DNA of 64,000 bases. Origin: SHVZ01 sp041906305 (GTDB lineage Bacteria > Pseudomonadota > Alphaproteobacteria > SHVZ01). Where the stretch lies: the NCBI GenBank assembly GCA_041906305.1, contig JAYRJL010000010.1, forward strand, positions 1-64,000, in the 5' to 3' direction. The notes under the pieces are model-generated. The model was not told the DNA's origin. It saw only the letters and a program-made list of their open reading frames with translations, and did not search any database. Numbering within the stretch: position 1 is the first letter of the stretch; every line of letters starts with the position of its first letter. Shown here piece after piece: positions 44,361 to 52,683 of this stretch. Position numbers and translations under genes: made by a program.

Positions 44361-47300
44361 TCATTGAAAACTGGTGGTGCGACTTCGATGGTTGTTTTGA
44401 GGGACCGGATCTTCCGTCGCCTGACTCTCGACCCGGGCATCGATGCCGAGCTGAGTGGGGCTGGCGATCAAGAAAACCAGCGGGACAGTAGTTTGCTGTC
44501 CGTTTGGTAGGCTGGCGACGGTGCATGACAGGACCATGGCCGGATTCAACCCACACTTATCCAGTGGGTAGGTGACGGCACTGCCACTGATACCGCTCAG
44601 CCCAATCGTGACCTGGATCGAACTGGCATGCGCCGGACCGGCATTGGCAAGATTCACGTACGCGGTCATCGGCTGGTTGAGCGTCGCCGATGGCGGACTC
44701 GAAATTCCAACCTGCAAATCGGCATTTTCGGTGGCACGGACGGTGAATCCACCCGGTGAAATGAGCCAGATCGGCCCGGTCTCTTCGGCGCGTGCAATGA
44801 CGGTGCTGGTCACGTTACCGCGGCCGATCGCATGACCCAAGAGGCGAACGCCACGGCCTCGCCCCGGAGATAGAGTACCCGTGACCGAGCAGGAGGCCGT
44901 CACCCGCGGGCCATTGAGGCGCGCCGGCCAGGTGCAGGAGATATCCGGATCGGCACTGTGGCCGTCGAGGACGAATACCTTCGTGTCAAAATTCAACGTG
45001 ATCTCAAAACGCGCGGAAGTCAGCGGCACATTGCCGGTATTGCTGATGCCGATCTTCTGGTCGACGACGTCGCCGATACGAACCGGGTGTGGCGCCGCCG
45101 AATAGGTGTTGGTGATCGCGATCTGCGGGCGTGGCGGATCGGTCACCGGCACCGGCACGGCAATGTCCTGACACTGGCGGTTGTTTTCCGGATGGTCGTC
45201 ACCGGCACTGCTGGCGACAATTTCGGCACAGACCGACAGCATGCCGCCGGCCGTCGGTGTCACGTTGAAACCGAAGGCGGTCGTCGATCCGGCCGACGTC
45301 GCCGGATTGATATCGAACGGGCCAGGGAAGATGCAGGTCATGACCTGAGGCTGACCGACGGCCACCGCCATCGCCTGGCAGGGGTTGACCCCGGGGCCCA
45401 CAGGGGCTGCCACGGTCGCCGCACCGGCCACCGTCACCTTGATCTCAACCGTCGATGCCGGGTCGGGTCCGGCATTAGTCAAGATGACCAAGGGCGACAA
45501 GTTGACCCCGACCGCCGGCGGATTGAAAATCTGCAGCCCCACGGCCAGGTCGGCGCGCCCCAGTTGCACCGTGCGGTTAAACGCAGAGAAAACGGTGGCC
45601 GCTTCGGCTGCCGATGCGGTGGCGATGTTGGAGAACGACCCCGCGGCCACAGCCGGGCCGGTCAAGGTCACTGTTGCCACTTCGCCCGGAACAAGCCTTG
45701 TCGGCACACTGCCGAGAGTCGGGCAATCGAGTGTGACCGTGGCACCGGCCGTGCCGGCGCAGGATGCCGGCGTCCAGTTCGCGATCCGAGCGGCGGTACC
45801 GCCGGAGAATTGATCGGCGATGCGTAAGCCCGTGAGCGGGACGGTCCCTGAATTGGTGGTCCGCACCGTAAGTGTCATATCGCGGCCGGCGATGACCGGA
45901 TCGGGCGTGACCGTGGTCTCGATCGACAGAAGCGGTAGCGGTGTTCCACGGGAGAGCACATGAAGCTGCAGGGAAGTCGAAACCGGCGAGGCGCCCGCCA
46001 GATTGACCAGCGACGTGCTGATCGCCGTGCCCGGGTTGATCGCCTGGCCGGTCGCGTGGATCGCCATACTCTCGCCCGGTCCGAGTGTTCCGGGTACCGC
46101 ACTACCGATCCCGCAGGTGAACGTCACACTGGCTTGGGGGGTGCCGCCCGGCGTCGGAGAACAGGGCGGCGCATCCCATGTCGAGATCGTGAAGACGCCC
46201 TGTCCATCCAGAATCTCGGTGAGCTGGACGGCGGTCGCCGGTACCGTGCCGTCATTGCGAACCGTCACCGTCAACCGCACCGTGTCGCCGACATAGATCG
46301 GGTCGGGCGTCGCCATTGCGGTCACGCTCACCACTGGCAGGACCGGTGCTGCAGCGGTGAACTTCGCGACGAAGATGTCCGACTGACCACCGCGCGGCCC
46401 GAGTGTCAGCCCGATTGGAAAATTATAGGCGGCCGATGGCTGAAGATATCCCGCGACATAGATATCGGACGATCCACCCGCAACCGGAGCGACGACAACA
46501 TTGTAGGCGAGGTCCGTCGCGGACCCGCCAATGAAGCGCCAGTATCCGAGGCGCGACCCATCCGCGGCAACGCGGGCGAGAAAGCCATCGTGGTATCCAC
46601 CGGTGTCGTTCTCAGCGGGGTAGTTTGCCGGCAGTTCCGCAACGCGCGAACTGGTGAATCCGGCAATCCAGATCTGACCGTCATTCGGATCGAGAGCGAC
46701 AGAAAAAATCGCTTCTTCGCGAAATCCCTCCGTTGTGAAAACGCTGGTGCCGCCGATGAATGTCGAGAAGACAATTCGGCCATCGGAACCAAGCTTGGTC
46801 AGGAATCCATCGCCGAAACCCACGCGTGTGTCCTGAAACGCCTGTCGGGTCGGAAAGTCGGCAGCCGTCGTCGAGCCAACGACGATCGCACTGTCGCTGG
46901 TCGGATCGATCACAACGGCATAGGCGATGTCATAACCGTATCCGCCTAACAACGTCGAGTACACAAGCGCCGACCCGTTGGCGTTGAGTTTGGCGGCGAA
47001 GGCTTTCGGTTCGATGATTGCTTGGGCAATCTCGGTGTGACCAGAAGAGATACATGTGGTGGGACCTGGCGGAATGCAGGTGGGAAAGTCATTGACCGAG
47101 GAGGTCCAGCCGACAACGTGGGCCTCGCCGGCACCATTGACGGCAATGCCAGTCACCTCTTCGTAGCCCGAACCGCCAATACGCGTGGAAAACAGGATGC
47201 TCGCCCCGTCGAGGGAAAGTTTCGTGACGAACCCGTCTTGCAAGTGCGCCGTGGTCTGCACCGGAGCAGGTTGCCCGGCGGTTGGAAAATTATCCGACTG

Positions 47301-48608
47301 CGTCCAGCCACCGACATAGATCCCCGTCGAGTCGAGCGCCAACGCCGTTGCCCTGTCGGGTCCGAAGCCGCCAAGAAACGTCCCAAAGTCGAGCTGTCCC
47401 GATGCCGAAAGGCGCACCACAAATGCATCGGAAGTCCCACCGCCATAGGGCCGCTGCGTGGTGACCGGAAAATCATCGGGAGACTGCATCCCGGCCCTGA
47501 CCTCGGAGAACCCGGCGATATGAGCACGTCCCTGACCATCGACAACCAAGGCCTGGGCATAGTCGTCGCCTTGACCGCCGACGTAGGTCGAATAGACCAG
47601 CGACCCATCGCTTCCGCTCAGCTTGGCGACATAGGCATCCCAGATACCGGTCAAGGCCGATGCCGAGGCCGGCAGATCAGCCGAAAAGCTGTACCCAGCG
47701 ACGAAGACATTGCCACTTTGGACGGCAAGGCCACCGGTATTCTCGTAATTGCCGCCGCCGATGACGGTCGCGAAATCGAGTGTCGGGTCGATGGTCAATG
47801 GTCGCGACCGATCATAGGCGCCGACGCGGAATCCGACTTGGTTGCGACTGCGCAGCTCGAACCGGCCGGAGATCAATTCGCGGCGTCCGCCGAACTCCTG
47901 GTAGAGCACCGGCGCCGAGTGCCGGATATCGCGGCCAGCCACGCGCACGATCAGAGCGCCCTTGGCGTCCAGGCTCAACCGTTCGGCATTGGGAAAGCCC
48001 AGGCGAATGACACGCGCATCGGCGTTGGGTGCCACGGTGAAGTCATATCGCGGTCCGCCACGCCCTCCTGAGAATGCCAGATCAATGCCGGGATAGAGAT
48101 CGCGATAGACGACCGAACGGAAAGTTGGAATGCCGGTCCGCCATTTGCTGCGGTCGTTGCCTACATGGTGATGGACAAGGGCCTTCTGGCGTTCCTCGCC
48201 TGCGATCTTGGGTGCCGGCTGGGCGCCGACAAAGGCGAGCCGCAACACGGCCGTGCTCTTGGGCACGGGTGAAGCCGGTTGCCTCAACCCATGGCGTGCT
48301 GCAAACGGCTTGTCACCTGGCAAGGCGAGCACGGCTTCGTTGTCGGTAAGGAACAGGCCAAAGCCCGGTCCGCGGCTGAGGAAGCGCACGCGTGGATCGG
48401 ATTGGCCGAGATTCGGTTCGAACAGGAGCGGTATGCCACCCGCCCATGCCGCGCGCGGCGCGGCAAGGGCCGCAGAACCTGCCTGCGCAATCTGAACCTC
48501 TTCGGGCTCCGCGGAATCGCTATTTGCCGTTTCGGCAATGGCGGCCCGGCCGAAGATGGCCAGGAGGCCGACAAGGATCAGGCGAAGTGCCGCGGAAGTT
48601 GCGCCCAT
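44361..48608 (-). CDS. Large secreted SBBP beta-propeller protein with Ig-like repeats
   Basis: This is a 1415-residue exported protein. The signal peptide is residues 1-26 (LRLILVGLLAIFGRAAIA). A DUF7948-type N-terminal domain (about 50-290) has FEPNLGQSDPRVRFLSRGPG and YPGIDLAFSGG. A seven-bladed propeller (about 290-770) follows, with blade signatures such as YSTYVGGQGDDYAQAL, FGTFLGGFGPDRATAL and YSTLLGGYGYDIAYAV. Five Ig-like/DUF11-type domains run to the end, each opening like ATPDPIYVGDTVRLTVTV. No anchor or sorting signal is visible at the C-terminus. GGAGG lies nine bases before ATG 48608. Codon use is looser than in neighbouring genes, suggesting acquisition. Roles of such proteins (surface binding, adhesion) are unproven. 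Confidence 0.85.
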   Translation of the reverse strand: MGATSAALRLILVGLLAIFGRAAIAETANSDSAEPEEVQIAQAGSAALAAPRAAWAGGIPLLFEPNLGQSDPRVRFLSRGPGFGLFLTDNEAVLALPGDKPFAARHGLRQPASPVPKSTAVLRLAFVGAQPAPKIAGEERQKALVHHHVGNDRSKWRTGIPTFRSVVYRDLYPGIDLAFSGGRGGPRYDFTVAPNADARVIRLGFPNAERLSLDAKGALIVRVAGRDIRHSAPVLYQEFGGRRELISGRFELRSRNQVGFRVGAYDRSRPLTIDPTLDFATVIGGGNYENTGGLAVQSGNVFVAGYSFSADLPASASALTGIWDAYVAKLSGSDGSLVYSTYVGGQGDDYAQALVVDGQGRAHIAGFSEVRAGMQSPDDFPVTTQRPYGGGTSDAFVVRLSASGQLDFGTFLGGFGPDRATALALDSTGIYVGGWTQSDNFPTAGQPAPVQTTAHLQDGFVTKLSLDGASILFSTRIGGSGYEEVTGIAVNGAGEAHVVGWTSSVNDFPTCIPPGPTTCISSGHTEIAQAIIEPKAFAAKLNANGSALVYSTLLGGYGYDIAYAVVIDPTSDSAIVVGSTTAADFPTRQAFQDTRVGFGDGFLTKLGSDGRIVFSTFIGGTSVFTTEGFREEAIFSVALDPNDGQIWIAGFTSSRVAELPANYPAENDTGGYHDGFLARVAADGSRLGYWRFIGGSATDLAYNVVVAPVAGGSSDIYVAGYLQPSAAYNFPIGLTLGPRGGQSDIFVAKFTAAAPVLPVVSVTAMATPDPIYVGDTVRLTVTVRNDGTVPATAVQLTEILDGQGVFTISTWDAPPCSPTPGGTPQASVTFTCGIGSAVPGTLGPGESMAIHATGQAINPGTAISTSLVNLAGASPVSTSLQLHVLSRGTPLPLLSIETTVTPDPVIAGRDMTLTVRTTNSGTVPLTGLRIADQFSGGTAARIANWTPASCAGTAGATVTLDCPTLGSVPTRLVPGEVATVTLTGPAVAAGSFSNIATASAAEAATVFSAFNRTVQLGRADLAVGLQIFNPPAVGVNLSPLVILTNAGPDPASTVEIKVTVAGAATVAAPVGPGVNPCQAMAVAVGQPQVMTCIFPGPFDINPATSAGSTTAFGFNVTPTAGGMLSVCAEIVASSAGDDHPENNRQCQDIAVPVPVTDPPRPQIAITNTYSAAPHPVRIGDVVDQKIGISNTGNVPLTSARFEITLNFDTKVFVLDGHSADPDISCTWPARLNGPRVTASCSVTGTLSPGRGRGVRLLGHAIGRGNVTSTVIARAEETGPIWLISPGGFTVRATENADLQVGISSPPSATLNQPMTAYVNLANAGPAHASSIQVTIGLSGISGSAVTYPLDKCGLNPAMVLSCTVASLPNGQQTTVPLVFLIASPTQLGIDARVESQATEDPVPQNNHRSRTTSFQ

Positions 48609-48651
48609 GGGAATCTGCCTCCATCGGCCGGACCGTACCCGGCACGTCCGT

Positions 48652-48702
48652 CGACACGCTAAGGGTGTCGGCATTCGGCGACAAGCACGCAATTCCGCAG
48701 CG
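48652..48702. other. Small palindrome and ten-C tract upstream of the propeller gene
   Basis: CGACAC (48652-48657) pairs with GTGTCG (48665-48670) over a seven-base loop, and a run of ten C residues spans 48693-48702. On the propeller gene's strand both lie 45-95 bases before the start codon, where a promoter should be. A homopolymer of this length is unusual in the window and could slip during replication. Confidence 0.55.
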
Positions 48703-48758
48703 CCCCCCCCCCAGCGATGACCTGATGAAGTTAAGAGGTGCGGAAGAGGGAGACTCGA

Positions 48759-49745
48759 TCACAAAAGTTCGAGATGCGCCTGGATCTCTTCCGCGTAGTG
48801 ACACGCGACCGGGCGGCCGAGGACCTCGCGCGGCTCGGGACGCACATCGGCGCAGTAGGGCTGCGCATAGGGGCAGCGGCGGTGGAAGGCGCAGCCCGGC
48901 GGCGGATTCATCGGCGACGGCAGCTCGCCGGTGAGCAGCGGGCGCGGCGCCTTGCTCCCGACTTCGACGCGCGGGCGGCTCGCCAGCAGCGCCTGGGTGT
49001 AGGGATGCAGCGGCCGCTCGAACACGTCCTCGGTCGGCCCATGCTCCACCGGACGGCCCAGATACATCACCATCACCTCGTCGGCGATGTGGTGGACGAC
49101 GCCGAGATCGTGCGACACGAACAGGTAGGCCAGCTTCAGCTCGTCCTGCAGGTCCATCAGCAGGTTCAGGATCTGGCCCTGGATCGAGACGTCGAGCGCA
49201 GAGACCGGCTCGTCGGCTATCACGATGCGCGGGTTCAGCATCAACGCGCGCGCGATCGCGATGCGCTGGCGCTGGCCGCCCGAGAACATGTGCGGGTAGC
49301 GGCCGTAATGGTCGGGCCTGAGGCCCACCTTCGCCAGCATCGCGCGCGCCGCCTCGACCCGCTGCGCCGCCGACATGCCGGTATTGATCGCCAGCGGCTC
49401 TTCCAGGATCCGGCCGACGGTCTGGCGCGGATTCAGCGAGCCGTAGGGGTTCTGGAACACCATCTGCACGGAGCGGCGGAGCGCCGGATCCTTCGCCGAC
49501 TTCTCGCCCTCGGTCGGGCGACCGTCGATCAGGAGCTCGCCCGAGGTCGCATCCTCGAGCAGCGCCAGCACGCGGCCCAAGGTCGACTTGCCGCAGCCGG
49601 ACTCGCCGACGATCGCAAGCGTCGTGCCGGCGTGAAGCGTGAACGACACGCCGTCGACCGCCTTGATCGTGAGTCCCTTGCGGAACATGCCGCCGCCGAT
49701 GCCGTAGTGGCGGGCGAGCCCGCGCGCCTCCATCACCGCGGTCAT
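48759..49745 (-). CDS. dppF: Dipeptide ABC transporter ATP-binding protein DppF
   Basis: This is a 328-residue ATPase of the OppF/DppF type. Walker A GESGCGKST is near residue 46, the Q-loop FQNPYGSLNP near 96, LSGGQ-equivalent FSGGQRQR near 154, and Walker B IVIADEPVSALD near 174. The C-terminal extension contains the cysteine-rich GCAFHRRCPYAQPYCADVRP, which in this subfamily can bind a 4Fe-4S cluster. It is the last gene of the dpp operon and overlaps dppD by four bases. Confidence 0.95.
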   Translation of the reverse strand: MTAVMEARGLARHYGIGGGMFRKGLTIKAVDGVSFTLHAGTTLAIVGESGCGKSTLGRVLALLEDATSGELLIDGRPTEGEKSAKDPALRRSVQMVFQNPYGSLNPRQTVGRILEEPLAINTGMSAAQRVEAARAMLAKVGLRPDHYGRYPHMFSGGQRQRIAIARALMLNPRIVIADEPVSALDVSIQGQILNLLMDLQDELKLAYLFVSHDLGVVHHIADEVMVMYLGRPVEHGPTEDVFERPLHPYTQALLASRPRVEVGSKAPRPLLTGELPSPMNPPPGCAFHRRCPYAQPYCADVRPEPREVLGRPVACHYAEEIQAHLELL

Positions 49746-50731
49746 GCCGGCACCCTCTCGCGCGTCGGCACGCCGTTCCCGTCGAGCGGCGTATGGCAGC
49801 GCGTGCGCGCCTCCCCCAGCGGTGCTGGCTGCTCCACATGGCAGCGGTCGAAGACGAAGCGGCAGCGCGGATTGAAGAGGCAGCCGGTCGGCCGGTCGCC
49901 GATGCCGGGCACCACGCCCGGGATCGTCGGCAGGCGCTCGCGGCGCTTCGCCTTCGCCGGGAGCGAAGCCAGCAGGGCCGCGGTGTAGGGATGCGACGGC
50001 TGGGCGAACAGCTCGGCCGCGGGCCGCGCCTCGACCACCTGGCCCGCGTACATCACCTGGACCTTCTGCGCGGTCTCCGAGATCACCGCCATATCATGGG
50101 TGATCAGCACCATCCCCATGCCCTGGCTCTTCTGCAGGGAGACCAGCAGGTCGATGATCTGGGCCTGGATCGTGACGTCGAGCGCCGTGGTCGGCTCGTC
50201 GGCGATCAGGAGGCGCGGATTGCAGGCGATCGCCATCGCGATCATCGCGCGCTGGTTCATGCCGCCGGAAAGCTGGTGCGGGAAGGCGCCGAGGCGATGC
50301 CCGGGGTCGGGAATGCCGACCTGGGTCAGGAGCTCGACCGCGCGGTCGCGCCGGCTCCCGCTGGTACCGCCGAGATGCACCTTGATCGCCTCGGTGATCT
50401 GGAAGCCGACCGTGAAGCACGGGTTCAGGCTGGTCGTCGGCTCCTGGAAGATCATCGCCATGTCCGTGCCGACCAGGTTCCGCCGCGCGCGCGGCGACAG
50501 GCCGAGAAGATCCTGGCCGGCGAAGGCGAGCCGGTCGGCACGCACGGTGGCGTTGCCGGCAAGCAATCCCATGACCGCCAGCATCGAGACGCTCTTGCCC
50601 GAGCCCGACTCGCCGACGACGCCCAGCACCTCGCCCTCGTCGAGGTCGAGGTCGACCGCGTCGACGGCGCGGAGGACGCCGCGCGCCGTCTTGAACTCGA
50701 CCGTCAGGTTGCGGATCTCGAGCAGGCTCAT
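49742..50731 (-). CDS. dppD: Dipeptide ABC transporter ATP-binding protein DppD
   Basis: This is a 329-residue ATPase of the OppD/DppD type that pairs with DppF. Walker A GESGSGKSV is near residue 39, the Q-loop FQEPTTSLNP near 90, the signature LSGGMNQRAMIAMA near 147 (an M in place of Q, as usual for this subfamily) and Walker B LLIADEPTTALD near 168. The C-terminal Cys-containing segment GCLFNPRCRFVFDRC matches that of DppF. It overlaps both neighbours by four bases. Confidence 0.95.
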   Translation of the reverse strand: MSLLEIRNLTVEFKTARGVLRAVDAVDLDLDEGEVLGVVGESGSGKSVSMLAVMGLLAGNATVRADRLAFAGQDLLGLSPRARRNLVGTDMAMIFQEPTTSLNPCFTVGFQITEAIKVHLGGTSGSRRDRAVELLTQVGIPDPGHRLGAFPHQLSGGMNQRAMIAMAIACNPRLLIADEPTTALDVTIQAQIIDLLVSLQKSQGMGMVLITHDMAVISETAQKVQVMYAGQVVEARPAAELFAQPSHPYTAALLASLPAKAKRRERLPTIPGVVPGIGDRPTGCLFNPRCRFVFDRCHVEQPAPLGEARTRCHTPLDGNGVPTRERVPA

Positions 50732-51612
50732 CGCTTCAGCTTCGGATCGAGGGCGTCGCGAAGGCCGTCGCCCATCAGATTGAAGGCGAGCACCGTCACC
50801 AGGATCGCGATGCCGGGGAAGCTGACCACCCACCAGGCGCGCTGGACGAACTGCAGCGAGCCCGCGAGCATGGTTCCCCATTCCGGCGTCGGCGGCTGCG
50901 CCCCGAGGCCGAGGAAGCCGAGCGCCGCCGCATCGAGGATGGCGTTGGAGAATCCGAGCGTCGCCTGGACGATCAGCGGCGCCAGGCAGTTCGGCAGCAC
51001 CGTCATGAACATGAGCCGGAGCGAGCCGGCGCCGGCGAGCCTGGACGACGCGACGTATTCGCGCGTGAGCTCGCTCATCGCCGCGGCGCGGGCGAGCCGC
51101 GTGAAGTGCGGCAGGGTCACGATCGAGACCGCGATCATCGCGTTGAACAGGCCAGGGCCGAGGATCGCCACGATCACGATCGCCAGCAGCAGGCTCGGCA
51201 GCGCCAGCATGATGTCCATCAGGCGCATGATCGCGATGTCGGTGACGCCCCGGAAGAAGGCGGCGGCAAGCCCGAGCACGATGCCGGCGACCAGCGACAG
51301 CGTCACCACGATCGAGCCGATGATCATCGAGAGCCTGGCGCCGTGGATCAGGCGCGAGAGGATGTCGCGGCCGATGTCGTCGGTGCCGAGCGGGTATCTC
51401 CAGCTTCCGCCGGCCCAGGCGGGCGGGGCCAGCAATGCGTCGCGGAACTGCTCGATCGGCGAATGCGGCGCCAGGAAATCAGCGAAGACCGCGACGAAGG
51501 CGATGAACAGGATCACGACCAGCCCTGCGACCGCACCCTTGTTCTCGGTGAAGGAGGACCAGACCTCGGCCAAGGGGCCGGGCGGCGGCACGTCGCGGAT
51601 CTCGGCGGTCAT
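50728..51612 (-). CDS. dppC: Dipeptide ABC transporter permease DppC
   Basis: This is a 294-residue inner-membrane permease with an N-terminal helix and five more predicted helices. YPLGTDDIGRDILSRLIHGA near residue 71 and the coupling loop EYVASSRLAGAGSLRLMFMT near 191 match DppC/OppC. The C-terminus ends LGLGAQPPTPEWGTMLAGSL and the typical LMGDGLRDALDPKLK. It overlaps dppB and dppD by four bases on each side. Confidence 0.95.
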   Translation of the reverse strand: MTAEIRDVPPPGPLAEVWSSFTENKGAVAGLVVILFIAFVAVFADFLAPHSPIEQFRDALLAPPAWAGGSWRYPLGTDDIGRDILSRLIHGARLSMIIGSIVVTLSLVAGIVLGLAAAFFRGVTDIAIMRLMDIMLALPSLLLAIVIVAILGPGLFNAMIAVSIVTLPHFTRLARAAAMSELTREYVASSRLAGAGSLRLMFMTVLPNCLAPLIVQATLGFSNAILDAAALGFLGLGAQPPTPEWGTMLAGSLQFVQRAWWVVSFPGIAILVTVLAFNLMGDGLRDALDPKLKR

Positions 51613-52613
51613 CGCCGGATCCTCGGATTGAGGACGCCGTAGAGAAGGTCGACCGCGAGGTTGACCAGCATCACCAGACTGGCCACCAGCAGGATCCCGC
51701 CCTGCAGCACCGGGTAGTCGCGGCGGTTGATCGACTCGACCAGCCAGCTGCCGATGCCGGGCCAGGAGAAGATCGTCTCGGTCAGGATCGCGCCGCCGAG
51801 CAGCGTGCCGACCTGGAGCCCGATCACGGTGACGACCGGGATCAAGGCATTGCGGAGCGCATGCAGTCCCACGACGCGGAAGACGCCGAGGCCCTTGGCA
51901 CGCGCCGTCCGGATGTAGTCCTCGTTCAGGACCTCCAGCATCGAGGAGCGTGTCATGCGCGCGATCACCGCGAGCGGGATGGTGCCGAGCACGATCGTCG
52001 GCAGGATCAGGTGGCGGAACGCCGACTTGAACGCGCCCTTCTCGTCCGACATCAGCGCATCGACCAGGAGGAAACCGGTCTTGGGCTCGACGAAGTACAT
52101 CGCCGAGAGGCGGCCGGAGACCGGCGTCCATCCGAGCTGGACCGAGAACAGCAGGATCAGCAGCAGGCCCCACCAGAAGATCGGCATCGAGTAGCCGGTC
52201 AGCGAGATCCCCATGAGGCCGTGGTCGAAGGCGGAGCCGCGCCTGACCGCGGCGATGATCCCCGCCGGAAGCCCGAGGACGCTCGCGAACAGGATCGCCG
52301 AAAGCCCGAGCTCGAGCGTCGCCGGGAACAGCGTCAGGAACTCCTTGATCACGGGGCTCTTGGTGATGATCGAGACGCCGAGATCGCCCGTGGCCACCTG
52401 GCCGACATAGTCGGCGAACTGTTCCCAGAGCGGCCGATCGAGGCCGAACTGGTGCAACAGCTGGGCGTGGCGCTCGGGCGTGATGCCGCGCTCGCCCATG
52501 CGCACCTCGATCGGGTCGCCGGGAACGAGGCGGATCAGGACGAAGCTCAGCAGCATGATGCCGAGGAAGGTCGGCACCACCAGGCTGGCTCTGGTCAGGA
52601 CGAAGCGAAGCAT
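51609..52613 (-). CDS. dppB: Dipeptide ABC transporter permease DppB
   Basis: This is a 334-residue permease with six predicted helices, the partner of DppC. The N-terminus LVPTFLGIMLLSFVLIRLVP and DPIEVRMGERGITPE are typical of DppB. The coupling loop reads EDYIRTARAKGLGVFRVVGL near 231-250. It starts 71 bases downstream of the dppA stop, beyond an intrinsic terminator, so its expression depends on read-through or its own promoter. Confidence 0.95.
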   Translation of the reverse strand: MLRFVLTRASLVVPTFLGIMLLSFVLIRLVPGDPIEVRMGERGITPERHAQLLHQFGLDRPLWEQFADYVGQVATGDLGVSIITKSPVIKEFLTLFPATLELGLSAILFASVLGLPAGIIAAVRRGSAFDHGLMGISLTGYSMPIFWWGLLLILLFSVQLGWTPVSGRLSAMYFVEPKTGFLLVDALMSDEKGAFKSAFRHLILPTIVLGTIPLAVIARMTRSSMLEVLNEDYIRTARAKGLGVFRVVGLHALRNALIPVVTVIGLQVGTLLGGAILTETIFSWPGIGSWLVESINRRDYPVLQGGILLVASLVMLVNLAVDLLYGVLNPRIRR

Positions 52614-52625
52614 CGGCAGGGACGC

Positions 52626-52669
52626 AAAAAAGACGGACCGGCGAACGCCCCGGGGCGCCCGCCGGTCCG
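52626..52669 (-). terminator. Attenuating terminator between dppA and dppB
   Basis: Read on the minus strand, a CGGACCGGCG/CGCCGGTCCG stem (10 bp, 52634-52643 with 52660-52669) encloses an inner CGCCCC/GGGGCG hairpin and is followed two bases on by six T (52626-52631). Placed in the 70-base gap after the receptor gene, it should cut most transcripts short and keep the receptor far more abundant than the membrane parts. Confidence 0.8.
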
Positions 52670-52683
52670 GTTTCAGGACGAGG

